Below the pieces are notes generated by a model that was not told the DNA's origin, searched no databases, and worked only from the letters and a program-made list of their open reading frames with translations. A stretch of DNA of 46,399 nt, taken from Pseudomonadales bacterium. GTDB lineage: Bacteria > Pseudomonadota > Gammaproteobacteria > Pseudomonadales > Azotimanducaceae. Below, one piece after another: positions 18,720-27,107 of this stretch. The position numbers and the translations under genes are program-made. Location: NCBI GenBank assembly GCA_007130155.1, contig SLTB01000069.1, positions 1-46,399 on the forward strand. Direction: 5' to 3'. The number at the start of each line of letters is the position of its first letter. Position 1 is the stretch's first letter.

Positions 18720-20494
18720 GCATGCACCTGCGGAAGGTTGATGATGGATTTCTGCATGTCCCAGGCGCCCGTTGGGCAGCGCTCGGCACACAGACCACAA
18801 TGCAGACACACGTCCTCATCCTTGACCATGACCCGACCGGTATCCACGAGCGCGTCGGAGACGTAAAGGTCCTGGGCAAGGTTGTCCGCAGGCGCCATCA
18901 GCATCTGGCGCAAATCGGATTCTTCGGCATTCTCGGTGAAGGTGATGCAGTCCATCGGGCAGATATCGACGCAGGCATCGCACTCGATACAGAGCTTCTC
19001 CGTAAACACCGTCTGGACGTCACAGTTCAGGCAGCGCTGGGCTTCCTTGGCGCCGAGATGACGGTCGAAGCCGAGTTCGACCTCGATCTTGACGTTGGCC
19101 AGGGAGTGGGCGAGATCCGCGTGCGGAACGTGATAGCGCGGCGCCGGATCGTGCTCAGAGTCGTAGCTCCACTCGTGCATGCCCATCTTCTGGGAAACGA
19201 GGTTCAGCCCTTCCGGCGGCCGGTCGGCCTTCACGTCCCTGCCCTGACAAAACAGGTGGATGGAGATGGCCGCCTTGTGGGCATGGGCCGAAGCCCAGAT
19301 GATGTTCTCGGGACCGAAGGCCGCATCACCGCCGAAGAAGATCTTCGGGTTGCCCGATTGCAGGGTCTCTTTGTCCAGCACCGGGCAGTCCCAGCGGTCG
19401 AACTCGATGCCGAGGTCGCGCTCGATCCAGGGGCAATGGTTGTCCTGGCCGATGGCGATCAGCACGTGGTCACATTCGATGAAGACGTCAGGCTCACCGG
19501 TGGGTTCGTACTTCAGGCGGCCGTCGCCCTGCCGCACCGGTTCGACGCACTCGAAGTACATGCCGCGAAGCTTGCCGTCCTCGACCACGAAGGACTTAGG
19601 TGGGCGATTGTTGATGATCGGGATACCTTCCGCGATGGCCTCCTCCTTCTCCCACTCCGAGGCCTTCATCACCTCGAAGGCGGAGCGCACCACCACCTGC
19701 ACCGATTCCGCGCCGAGGCGGCGCGAGGTGCGGCAGCAGTCCATGGCGGTGTTGCCGCCACCGAGAACCACCACCTTCCCCTCGATCTTCTCCGTGTGAC
19801 CGAAGGCCACTGAGGCCAGCCAGTCAATGCCAAGATGGATGAAGGGTTCCGCATCCGCACGCCCGGGCAGGTCCAGATCGCGACCGCGGGGAGCACCCGT
19901 CCCGACGAATACCGCGTCGAAGCCTTGATCGAGGATCGCCTGCATGGAGGTGATTTCTGCGCCGAAGTGACACACCACGCCCATGTCGAGAATGAGATTG
20001 ACCTCCTCCTCGAGCACATCCATCGGCAACCGGAAAGCCGGGATCTGAGAGCGCATCATGCCGCCGGCCTTGGCATCGCGCTCAAACACGTGCACTTCGT
20101 AGCCCATCGGCATGAGGTCACGGGCTACCGCCAGCGAGGCCGGCCCAGCGCCGATGAGCGCAATCTTCTTGCCATTCTTCTGCTCGGGGATCCGCGGCAG
20201 GTAATCGCGGATGTCACCCTTGTGATCCGCCGCCACCCGTTTCAGACGGCAGATAGCTACCGGTTTTTCCTCCGTGCGCACACGGCGGCAGGCGGGCTCA
20301 CAGGGCCGGTCGCAGGTTCGACCGAGGATTCCCGGGAAAACGTTTGAGTCCCAGTTCACCATGTAGGCCTCGGTGTAGCGCTCCTGACTGATCAGGCGAA
20401 TGTATTCCGGGACCGGCGTATGAGCCGGGCAGGCCCATTGGCAGTCCACGACCTTGTGGAAGTAGTCGGGATTCTTGATGTCGGTAGGCTTCAT
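18716..20494 (-). CDS. korC: FAD/NAD(P)-binding Fe-S oxidoreductase, GltD-like with C-terminal ferredoxin domain
   Basis: 592 residues from the ATG at 20494, which has GGGGGAG upstream. Parts: an N-terminal GltD-like Fe-S domain (C18, C22, C61, C65, C69), an FAD-binding fold (IGAGPAS, 115-120), an NAD(P) fold with VVVLGGGNTAMDCCRTSRRLG, and a C-terminal two-cluster ferredoxin (CIECDACVDICP from about 502; CLHCGLCAERCP from about 563). The arrangement resembles the gamma subunit of the 2-oxoglutarate:NADP+ oxidoreductase described from Azoarcus evansii, so it likely exchanges electrons between the KorAB clusters and NAD(P). The direction and pyridine nucleotide are inferred. Confidence 0.82.
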   Translation of the reverse strand: MKPTDIKNPDYFHKVVDCQWACPAHTPVPEYIRLISQERYTEAYMVNWDSNVFPGILGRTCDRPCEPACRRVRTEEKPVAICRLKRVAADHKGDIRDYLPRIPEQKNGKKIALIGAGPASLAVARDLMPMGYEVHVFERDAKAGGMMRSQIPAFRLPMDVLEEEVNLILDMGVVCHFGAEITSMQAILDQGFDAVFVGTGAPRGRDLDLPGRADAEPFIHLGIDWLASVAFGHTEKIEGKVVVLGGGNTAMDCCRTSRRLGAESVQVVVRSAFEVMKASEWEKEEAIAEGIPIINNRPPKSFVVEDGKLRGMYFECVEPVRQGDGRLKYEPTGEPDVFIECDHVLIAIGQDNHCPWIERDLGIEFDRWDCPVLDKETLQSGNPKIFFGGDAAFGPENIIWASAHAHKAAISIHLFCQGRDVKADRPPEGLNLVSQKMGMHEWSYDSEHDPAPRYHVPHADLAHSLANVKIEVELGFDRHLGAKEAQRCLNCDVQTVFTEKLCIECDACVDICPMDCITFTENAEESDLRQMLMAPADNLAQDLYVSDALVDTGRVMVKDEDVCLHCGLCAERCPTGAWDMQKSIINLPQVHA

Positions 20495-21248
20495 CAACGC
20501 TGCTGCTCCCCCTCGGTCCAACGCTCCGTGACGGCCATCACCGGGCTGTGCGGACACCCGGCCGGCCGCCATTCGTGGCGCCACGACCCTATCTGGAATG
20601 GTGGGCGGATGATCTGACTGATTGTAACCATCAGTTACGATTGTTTTCTAGCAGGAAGTACCCCGCCTGAGGGATCCGAGATCGACGCCGACTTCCGGCC
20701 CGTTACATTGGAGCGGGCAAAAAACGCCACCAGAACACCCGCAGATCCGCTGGGCACGCGCACCACACCCGATAGGCTTCTGAGGGAAGGTCCGATCACG
20801 TCCACCGCGACTCCGGCCCTGGCCGTTCACCTCCGCGCTTCCTGTCATCGTAGACCGTCGCCGCGCGACAGGTTGCTGAAATCGTGCCGTCAAACATTTT
20901 TCGAGGCGACTGCATACGAATCATTGAAAAAATTCATGCACCGCCTCAGTGCTGGCGGGGCCCGAATTGCGCCAAGCTTGACCGCGGCCAAAGCAGAATC
21001 CGGACTTCCCAGGCGCGAATCGCCACCTGGGCCACCTTGCTTGCGATCATACCAAGCGTTCGTCACTGCTGGAGCGCTTCTCCAAAAAAGCTATCCTACT
21101 GTTTTTTAAAGCATTAAAAGAGAACGGGTGCGGGAAAGTCCAGAAACCCTCCAGTGTGTGGTCAATGTTGGCGCAATAATTGTCTAGGAAAAGGGAAGTA
21201 CGCCCGATCTGGTCATTGACTCAAGCAAGACGTAAAGAGGCTGAAGCC
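20495..21248. other. Largely non-coding intergenic region
   Basis: About 750 bp between the divergent korCAB unit and a small plus-strand ORF. It holds the palindrome at 20624-20638 and a 13-bp word (caggttgctgaaa, 20869-20881) that recurs at 28935-28947. Open frames here, including a plus frame from 20708, lack domain features and convincing ribosome sites, so none is called. It is more AT-rich around 20880-20940 and 21080-21125. No tRNA is visible. Confidence 0.45.
20624..20638. promoter_or_regulatory. Candidate operator palindrome upstream of korC
   Basis: GTAAC-catca-GTTAC is a perfect 5-bp inverted repeat with a 5-bp spacer; with outer bases it becomes ATTGTAAC/GTTACGAT with one mismatch. 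On the minus strand the overlapping TACAAT could be a -10 for korCAB, about 130 bp before the start. The shape suits a dimeric repressor of TetR or GntR type, but no such regulator is encoded in the window. Confidence 0.35.
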
Positions 21249-21542
21249 ATGGATCCTTGCAGAGCCGAAACCCGTTGCAGAGCCGAAACCCATTCGCCTC
21301 AGGGCGCATTAGAGAATCGGTCACTGATCGGTTCATGGCTGGCCGACGGGCTCGACGCTTGGCTCGGCATTGCCGACGCACTCAATCTCGGGGGTCTGCG
21401 TACTGTCCTGCTGGCTGATCCGGACGATAGCTCCCCAAGGATCACACACGCCGCCCCCTCCCCCCGTCCATCGACCTCTGGCCAGTGGGTCGATGCCCGC
21501 CAGGCGGCTTCCCTGCCCTCTCTCTCCGAACGGGCTGCCTGA
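21249..21542 (+). CDS. Possible small hypothetical protein
   Basis: 97 residues from the ATG at 21249, preceded by aaagagg about nine bases upstream; a TTG at 21180 would add 23 residues. I recognise no domain. A six-residue unit (CRAETR/CRAETH) is duplicated near the N-terminus by an 18-bp tandem repeat. The middle (SWLADGLDAWLGIADALNLG) reads as an amphipathic helix; the C-terminal third is Ser/Pro-rich and low-complexity. A strong intrinsic terminator follows 20 bp after the stop, which argues that this strand is transcribed. It could instead be the 3' part of a non-coding transcript. Confidence 0.4.
   Translation: MDPCRAETRCRAETHSPQGALENRSLIGSWLADGLDAWLGIADALNLGGLRTVLLADPDDSSPRITHAAPSPRPSTSGQWVDARQAASLPSLSERAA
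21257..21291 (+). repeat. 18-bp tandem duplication inside the small ORF
   Basis: ttgcagagccgaaaccc occurs at 21257-21273 and identically at 21275-21291, with an 18-bp period. Being a multiple of three, it keeps the frame and doubles a six-residue unit, as expected of a recent slip-strand duplication. Confidence 0.8.
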
Positions 21543-21561
21543 GCTTCCCTCCTCTTGATAG

Positions 21562-21590
21562 GGCCCGCACCCCGGTGCGGGCCATTTTTT
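21562..21590 (+). terminator. Rho-independent terminator
   Basis: GGCCCGCAC (21562-21570) pairs perfectly with GTGCGGGCC (21575-21583) around a cccg loop. It is followed by a then six T (21585-21590). This is the clearest intrinsic terminator in the window. It works only for plus-strand transcripts and ends whatever is transcribed through 21249-21542. Confidence 0.9.
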
Positions 21591-21738
21591 CGATATGGTG
21601 CTGCGCCAAAGCGTCTTGAATGCTTTGATGTCCGCCTCATACATGGCATTTTCCCCAATCTGCCATTAGCCTTCGCAGCGACCGCGAGCCGCCCACCAGC
21701 AAGGCGTCGTCTCCCCGCCCACCGGACAAGGATTCTGC

Positions 21739-23172
21739 ATGACCGCTTTCGAAACGGTGCTGCCTGATGCCGCTTGTCCCCTAGTCCTAGGCGACCACAT
21801 CCGCGCAGGCAATCACGGCTATCTGAATCTGCCACGAACGCAGGGCGACGCACGTGCCATTCTTGGCGCCAAACTCGCGGCCAGTCACTGGCGCCATAGG
21901 GTGCTCCAGAAACTGCTGGCCAGCGCTGAAGTACAAGCCGCGGCCGGAGCGCTGCGGGCAGACAAACTCGTCGACAATCTCATCGAGCTGAACCTTTATC
22001 TGGATCGGACCCAGCGCCAGCGGCTCGAAGCTCTGCTGCCGGACCGATCCTCACTTGGTCGGGTGCTGGCCCATCAAGGCCTGCGATTGCCGGATGCGCC
22101 TGAACACCATCAGCTCGCAGGTCCGGACGTCGACCTGAAGATCGAGGTCAACCGTTCCAGCTCCTGGCCCTTCGGCAAGTGGCGGCAGCTAGCTGCCTTC
22201 GCCGAGTATCAATTCGATGGCGATCTGGTTCGCTATCGGGGGCTGGAACTTCAGCCAGGCGATGTGCTGCTCGCCAACGTCAATCTCGATGGCAATTCCG
22301 TCTACACATCCTTGAGTGAACCCAAGGGCTACTGCCCTCATGCGGCCGTTTTCGCCATCCTGAAGGCTGACGGCAAACGCTTCCCCGCCGTGGTGGAGAC
22401 CTACGAAAAGGGGCTGCGAGCGGTGCCATTGAACGTCTTCCTGAATGCACGCTACGTGGCCTACGCTGAAGTCTACCGCCACCATGCCCTGCGCCCAGAG
22501 CACGGCGAACAGGTTGGGGCCGCCGCCCATGACGCCATCGCCCAGGCCCGCGGCTACAATTTCTACACCTGCGACCCGGATCCCGAATATGTCAGCTGCA
22601 CCAGCCTTGCTCAGGTGGTCTATCAACGCCTTGGACTACCGCGCATTGCATCGGTGAGTTCCATCGGTCACCCGGGCATCCAGGAGAACCTCAAGCGTCT
22701 TGGTTACCACGAATTCGATCCCTTTTTCGCGCCAGTGGATTTCCTGCTCAACCCGGATTTCCGCTGCGTTGGCTGGGTGGACAACAACCAGTTTCCGCGG
22801 CTGCTGGCCAGGGAGCTCGTCGAAGTCGGCTTCCGGCGCCTGTTCGAACGCGGGCAACTCGACACCCGCAAGATGCCCTTAGCCCACCACATCAACCATT
22901 GGGGTATTCGCCACATGCGTCGGCGAACGCCGCTCGGGCAAATCATATCCAAAGTGATGGGATTCGATCATCTGAACCTGCCGCGGGGCCCTGATCCCAT
23001 GCTGGCGATCATCAGCCCGGTGGAGGCTGACCTCGGCCGCGCGGTGCGGCGGCTCGTGCCGCTGGTAAACCGCTACCTGGACGGCCGCGAAACGTTCGAA
23101 CTCGACGCCATGCTCGCCAACCCGGAGATTCAAGCCGCCATCGACGCCACGGTACGCCTGCGCTGGCTTTAG
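21739..23172 (+). CDS. Hypothetical protein with a candidate permuted papain-like (YiiX/NlpC-P60-type) hydrolase domain
   Basis: 477 residues, no signal peptide. The central region has LQPGDVLLAN (171-180), then CPHAAVFAIL (H201), VVETYEKGLRAVPL (E220/E223) and later YVSCTSLAQVVYQRLG (C287). An early GD-loop and His followed by a later Cys-Ser/Thr is the order of circularly permuted NlpC/P60 enzymes such as YiiX/YaeF, which cleave amide or ester bonds in peptidoglycan or lipids. The assignment is by motif order only. The ~150-residue N-terminal and ~180-residue C-terminal parts match nothing I know. The ATG follows acaagg (21726-21731), downstream of a terminator, so it probably has its own promoter. 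Confidence 0.6.
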   Translation: MTAFETVLPDAACPLVLGDHIRAGNHGYLNLPRTQGDARAILGAKLAASHWRHRVLQKLLASAEVQAAAGALRADKLVDNLIELNLYLDRTQRQRLEALLPDRSSLGRVLAHQGLRLPDAPEHHQLAGPDVDLKIEVNRSSSWPFGKWRQLAAFAEYQFDGDLVRYRGLELQPGDVLLANVNLDGNSVYTSLSEPKGYCPHAAVFAILKADGKRFPAVVETYEKGLRAVPLNVFLNARYVAYAEVYRHHALRPEHGEQVGAAAHDAIAQARGYNFYTCDPDPEYVSCTSLAQVVYQRLGLPRIASVSSIGHPGIQENLKRLGYHEFDPFFAPVDFLLNPDFRCVGWVDNNQFPRLLARELVEVGFRRLFERGQLDTRKMPLAHHINHWGIRHMRRRTPLGQIISKVMGFDHLNLPRGPDPMLAIISPVEADLGRAVRRLVPLVNRYLDGRETFELDAMLANPEIQAAIDATVRLRWL

Positions 23173-23567
23173 ACCGGAAACTTCACCGACTCAGGGCTAC
23201 CGACGTCGCAGATCTTAAGACCGGGCACAAGCGACCAGGCCAGACCGATGCTGAAGGTGCTCTGAACTGGGAGAGCCGCAGCTCTGCGGCTCTCCGACGG
23301 TGTGATGGGAAGGCGCCCTGCGCAGGAAAGGCTGGCTGCCTTTCCAAGCAACGCAACTCAGGCAGCGCGCCGTCGCACCCAATTCAGAGCCTCCCTGAGG
23401 GATGGCTTCGTATTTTATCGAAGTGGAAACTGATCTGGATCAAGGCGCAGCCATGACCTCTGCCCTAGCCTCATCGAGGTCCCGGGCAGATTTACCAGGC
23501 GTCCTGCACGACGGGCAGCGGGTGGGATGCATGCGATCTGCCCGGGACACCACTCCCTCCTTGATTT
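23173..23567. other. Intergenic region with a perfect hairpin
   Basis: 395 bp between convergent genes. GGAGAGCCGCAG (23270-23281) and CTGCGGCTCTCC (23284-23295) form a perfect 12-bp inverted repeat with a 2-nt centre. There is no T-run on either side, so it is REP-like or a weak bidirectional terminator. Nothing else here is supported as a gene. Confidence 0.55.
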
Positions 23568-24203
23568 TCACGCCCGCAGCTTGCACTCCATTCGCAGATG
23601 CAGCGGGATACCGCGTTCGAGCAACGGCCGCACCAGTGTCTCGACGATGACCTCAAAACCCATGCGTTCGTAGAGGCGGCGAGCAGGATTCTCCGCGTAG
23701 AGGTCCAACAGAACCCGCGCAAAACCTGCCTCACGGCTGCGCTCGAGGACATTGACCAGAAGCCGCTCACCCACGCCCTTGCCCCGCGCCTGCGCAATGA
23801 CAGCCAGATGCTGCAGGTACCACGCGTCATCCGGCACCGGCGGCAACACGTAATGGCCATGTTCGAACCAGGTCGCCATGTGGGCAAACTGGGCTGGCGT
23901 CATGTGAGCCATGGCGTGCTCCATCATGGCCGCCGCCGCCTGCTCCTGCTTCGCGGCACCATAGCCGATCTCTATCCCTGCCAGCTTTCCATCCCCCATC
24001 GCCGCAGTGCAGTGGCGATGGGAGAACAGGCTGTCAGTCTGCTGCCACTGATAGCCAAGATGACTGCGTACCAGCGCCATGTCGTGATCGTGCAGATAGC
24101 CGAAAATATGGGGTTCCGTAGCGTGGATCAGCTCTGCCGCCAACTCTGGATCGTCGGGTGACGCCGGCTGCAGGGTCACCGTTTCCGCATTGATAATGGT
24201 CAT
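23568..24203 (-). CDS. GNAT family N-acetyltransferase
   Basis: 211 residues. Acetyl-CoA binding motif A reads LAVIAQARGKGVGERLL (Q/R-x-x-G-x-G type), followed by the usual strand-helix segment LLDLYAENPARRLYERMGFEV. The N-terminal half contains a long helical insert rich in Ala, Met and His. The acceptor substrate is unknown. The ATG at 24203 is chosen because taggagag lies about nine bases upstream; the frame extends 12 codons further without support. It is divergent from the L,D-transpeptidase gene. Confidence 0.85.
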   Translation of the reverse strand: MTIINAETVTLQPASPDDPELAAELIHATEPHIFGYLHDHDMALVRSHLGYQWQQTDSLFSHRHCTAAMGDGKLAGIEIGYGAAKQEQAAAAMMEHAMAHMTPAQFAHMATWFEHGHYVLPPVPDDAWYLQHLAVIAQARGKGVGERLLVNVLERSREAGFARVLLDLYAENPARRLYERMGFEVIVETLVRPLLERGIPLHLRMECKLRA

Positions 24204-24352
24204 GAACACGCGCTCTCCTATCCCAGGACTGCCTGACACATTGCTGAACCTGCCATTCCATCAGGCTGATAATGGTCGATTGATGCTGGTGATTGTCCAT
24301 TCCGCGAGCGTGTATGGTCCAATGCATTGGCCTCGGCTACGGACCCGGTTGA

Positions 24353-26068
24353 ATGCCTTACGTAGCATCCATGATCATCGCCGCAGTGATTTACCTCTGT
24401 CTGCATGCCTTGCCTATTCGAGCCGACACGGCTGTCCCCGTCGCCACCGACCCTGTCGCCGAGTCCCTGCGCCATAGGCTGGAGACCCTGGGCCAAGCAG
24501 GTGAACTCGAGGCGGGAGGGCAGGTGCTGCTGGCAACGGAGCTGCTGCAGGACCTCTACGAAGCACGATCGTACGCCACACTCTGGCTGCAAGACCGCCG
24601 TCCGCTCACGGAAGCACTCATGCAGCTTCCTGATGCCATCCGCAGCGCCCGCGACGAAGGACTGCGCCCTGAGGACTACCACCTCGATGCCCTGGAGCAG
24701 AGTCTGAGCCGGGTACTCAGCTCCAATGGCGACCTCGAACCCAGGCACTACGTCGACCTCGAACTGCTCGCATCCGATGCCTTTCTCACCCTGGCCAGAC
24801 ACTTTGCCGACGGCAAGGTGGACCCGCTGGTTATCGATCCGAAATGGTTCGTACAAGCAACAGACACGAGCCTGTTGCCGCACCTCTACGCCGCCCTGAA
24901 GGCCGAGAACGTTCCGGTTAAGGCAGCGCTGGAAAGGCTGTTACCAACCCATCATACCTACGTCGCCCTGCGCGCTCGTCTCGCCATGCAGCGCGCGTTG
25001 CGTGACAGCGAGTCCTGGACCATTGTCGACCCCGGCCCCGCTCTGCGTCGCGGAGACTCGGGTGTGCGGGTCAATGCCCTCGCTCGCAGACTGGCCGAAC
25101 TCGGCGACATCGCAACGGCCTGGGCCAACGGCGACGCCTTCGATACTGCCGTCGAGGTGGCCGTACAGCGCTTTCAGCGCCGCCACGGCCTCAACGCGGA
25201 CGGCGTGGTCGGAGCCAGGACCCTGGCGGAGCTGAACGTCTCGCCCGAACAGCGCATCGATCAGCTCAAGGTCAATTTGGAACGCTGGCGCTGGTTACCC
25301 AGGGACCTCGGGCCAGAGTATCTGATGGTCAACATCGCCAGTTTCGAGATGAGCGTTCACGCGGAAGGCACCGAAGTTCTGCGCCAACCGGTTGCCGTCG
25401 GCCTGCCCTTTCGCATGACGCCAGTGTTCTCCCATCGCATGACCTATCTCGTACTCAATCCCTCCTGGGAGGTGCCCCCACGCCTTGCCGCACAAGATCA
25501 CCTGCCCTTGATCCGCAAGGACCCGAGCTATCTGGAGCAGATGGGGTTCACCGTCCTGAAGGGCTGGGGCTCAGCGGAGGAAGAGATCGATCCGGCCAAC
25601 GTAGACTGGCTCGCGGTGACACCGCGTGCGTTTCCGTTCCGGCTGCGGCAGAAGCCGGGGCCTCTCAACGCTCTGGGCCAAGTCAAGTTCATGTTCCCCA
25701 ATGTCCATAACGTCTATCTGCACGACACGCCCGCCCGCGGAGTCTTTGCCCATGCCGATCGCGCCATCAGTTCCGGCTGCATTCGGCTGAGCGACCCCAT
25801 GGCCCTCGTAGATTGGCTGCTGGTCCGGCGACCGGCGGTCGCAACGCTCGACCCGGACCAGATCCGTGCCATTATCGACAGCGGACGGGAAACCACCGTC
25901 CGGCTGTCGCGACCGCTGCCTGTGCACCTGCTTTACTGGACGGCATGGATCGAAGATGATGACGTCGTGCATTATGCTGAGGATGTGTATCGACGCGATG
26001 GAGCTGTCCTCGAAGCACTTCTGGGGGCGGCACCGGCGGTTTCGACCCCGACCCCATTCATCCGTTAA
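24353..26068 (+). CDS. Murein L,D-transpeptidase, YcbB/LdtD-like
   Basis: 571 residues, periplasmic. A signal peptide (IIAAVIYLCLHALPIRA) is followed by an N-terminal YcbB-type domain (about 60-220), a peptidoglycan-binding domain (about 229-293, FQRRHGLNADGVVGARTL) and a YkuD catalytic domain with H457 and catalytic C476 in ISSGCIRLSDP. It forms 3-3 crosslinks between meso-diaminopimelate residues. YcbB-like enzymes contain a large loop between these motifs, as here. The start could be the ATG at 24353 or the one at 24371; neither has a good ribosome site. It is followed after 7 bp by a YcbK-like gene, the same pairing as in E. coli. Confidence 0.92.
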   Translation: MPYVASMIIAAVIYLCLHALPIRADTAVPVATDPVAESLRHRLETLGQAGELEAGGQVLLATELLQDLYEARSYATLWLQDRRPLTEALMQLPDAIRSARDEGLRPEDYHLDALEQSLSRVLSSNGDLEPRHYVDLELLASDAFLTLARHFADGKVDPLVIDPKWFVQATDTSLLPHLYAALKAENVPVKAALERLLPTHHTYVALRARLAMQRALRDSESWTIVDPGPALRRGDSGVRVNALARRLAELGDIATAWANGDAFDTAVEVAVQRFQRRHGLNADGVVGARTLAELNVSPEQRIDQLKVNLERWRWLPRDLGPEYLMVNIASFEMSVHAEGTEVLRQPVAVGLPFRMTPVFSHRMTYLVLNPSWEVPPRLAAQDHLPLIRKDPSYLEQMGFTVLKGWGSAEEEIDPANVDWLAVTPRAFPFRLRQKPGPLNALGQVKFMFPNVHNVYLHDTPARGVFAHADRAISSGCIRLSDPMALVDWLLVRRPAVATLDPDQIRAIIDSGRETTVRLSRPLPVHLLYWTAWIEDDDVVHYAEDVYRRDGAVLEALLGAAPAVSTPTPFIR

Positions 26069-26075
26069 AGGCCTG

Positions 26076-27062
26076 ATGAACATGCGTCGGTGGTTGTCCT
26101 GCTGGAAGCTCCCGAGATCGATCCTCGCACTGGCTTTGCTGTGGCCGCTAGCGCTTCTGGCCGACGACTTCGATCCAGGCTGGGCGCCGTTCGTGACCAC
26201 CGTCAGTTCACCTGCTCTGTCCAAGACCATCCTCTATCGCGAATTCGCGCTGTTCCATCCTCCCAACGACGACGTGACCTTGCGGGTACCGGACGCCCGG
26301 TCAGGCGAGTACCAGCTGCACATCGATGGCGAATTGAAGATCGAAGCTGCACCTGGCGGCTGGCATTGGCGCGCCCCGGCAAAGGCAGGCTGGCATCGCG
26401 CTGAGATCACCCGCAAGGACGGTGCAGTAGTCCAACTTCACCTGCTCGTCGAGGTGCCGCTGGCTGCGGTGCAGGACGGTCAATTGAACGGCTATCGCAT
26501 CGGCCACTATCCCGCAGCATCCGGGAACCGGCCGGCCATCCATCAACCGCCCTCGGGCCTGATCGAAGTGGCGGAGGACATGCTGGCCTTGCCGGTTTCT
26601 CCTCACTTCACCCTGGGTCAGTTTCTCTGCAAGCAGCAGCCGGATCACTGGCCCAAGTATCTGGTGCTGCAACCTGCTTTGGTAGAAAAGCTTGAACTGC
26701 TCCTGGCGGAACTGAATCAGCGTGGCATCCGCACTGAAAGCCTTCATGTCATGAGCGGCTATCGTACACCCTGGTACAACCGCAGCATCGGCAACGTGCC
26801 GTTTTCACGCCATGTCTGGGGGGCGGCTGCAGACATCTTCGTCGACACTGTTGGTGATGGGCGCATGGATGATCTGACCGGGAACGGCATCTCAGACGTT
26901 ACCGAAGCACGGATCCTGCAGCAGATCGTCGAGGACACGTTCTCAGACCCGCCGTCGCCGAGGCTCGTGGGCGGACTGGGGCTGTATGGCCCACGCCCCC
27001 ATCGGGGCCCGTTTATTCACGTGGACGTGCGCGGCGAAGAGGCCCGCTGGGAGTTCCCCTGA
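26076..27062 (+). CDS. YcbK-like M15-family (DUF882) peptidase
   Basis: 328 residues from the ATG at 26076, just after the transpeptidase stop. The N-terminal signal sequence is SILALALLWPLALLA. The N-terminal half is a beta-rich extension (to about residue 160) absent from the ~180-residue E. coli YcbK. The C-terminal half is an M15-like domain: HFTLGQFLCK, VMSGYRTPWYNRSIG, and zinc ligands in SRHVWGAAADIF (His and Asp) and FIHVDVRG (His). Peptidoglycan cleavage is likely but not shown. It is cotranscribed with the L,D-transpeptidase, which supports a cell-wall role. Confidence 0.85.
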   Translation: MNMRRWLSCWKLPRSILALALLWPLALLADDFDPGWAPFVTTVSSPALSKTILYREFALFHPPNDDVTLRVPDARSGEYQLHIDGELKIEAAPGGWHWRAPAKAGWHRAEITRKDGAVVQLHLLVEVPLAAVQDGQLNGYRIGHYPAASGNRPAIHQPPSGLIEVAEDMLALPVSPHFTLGQFLCKQQPDHWPKYLVLQPALVEKLELLLAELNQRGIRTESLHVMSGYRTPWYNRSIGNVPFSRHVWGAAADIFVDTVGDGRMDDLTGNGISDVTEARILQQIVEDTFSDPPSPRLVGGLGLYGPRPHRGPFIHVDVRGEEARWEFP

Positions 27063-27107
27063 TAGTTCCCCTGATAATTCACCCGATCGCGCAAGGCGCG
27101 ACGCGCC

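Noticed and set aside
20708-21109. 133-codon plus-strand frame upstream of the small ORF
   Set aside because: Compositionally random translation, start without a ribosome site, no recognisable features.
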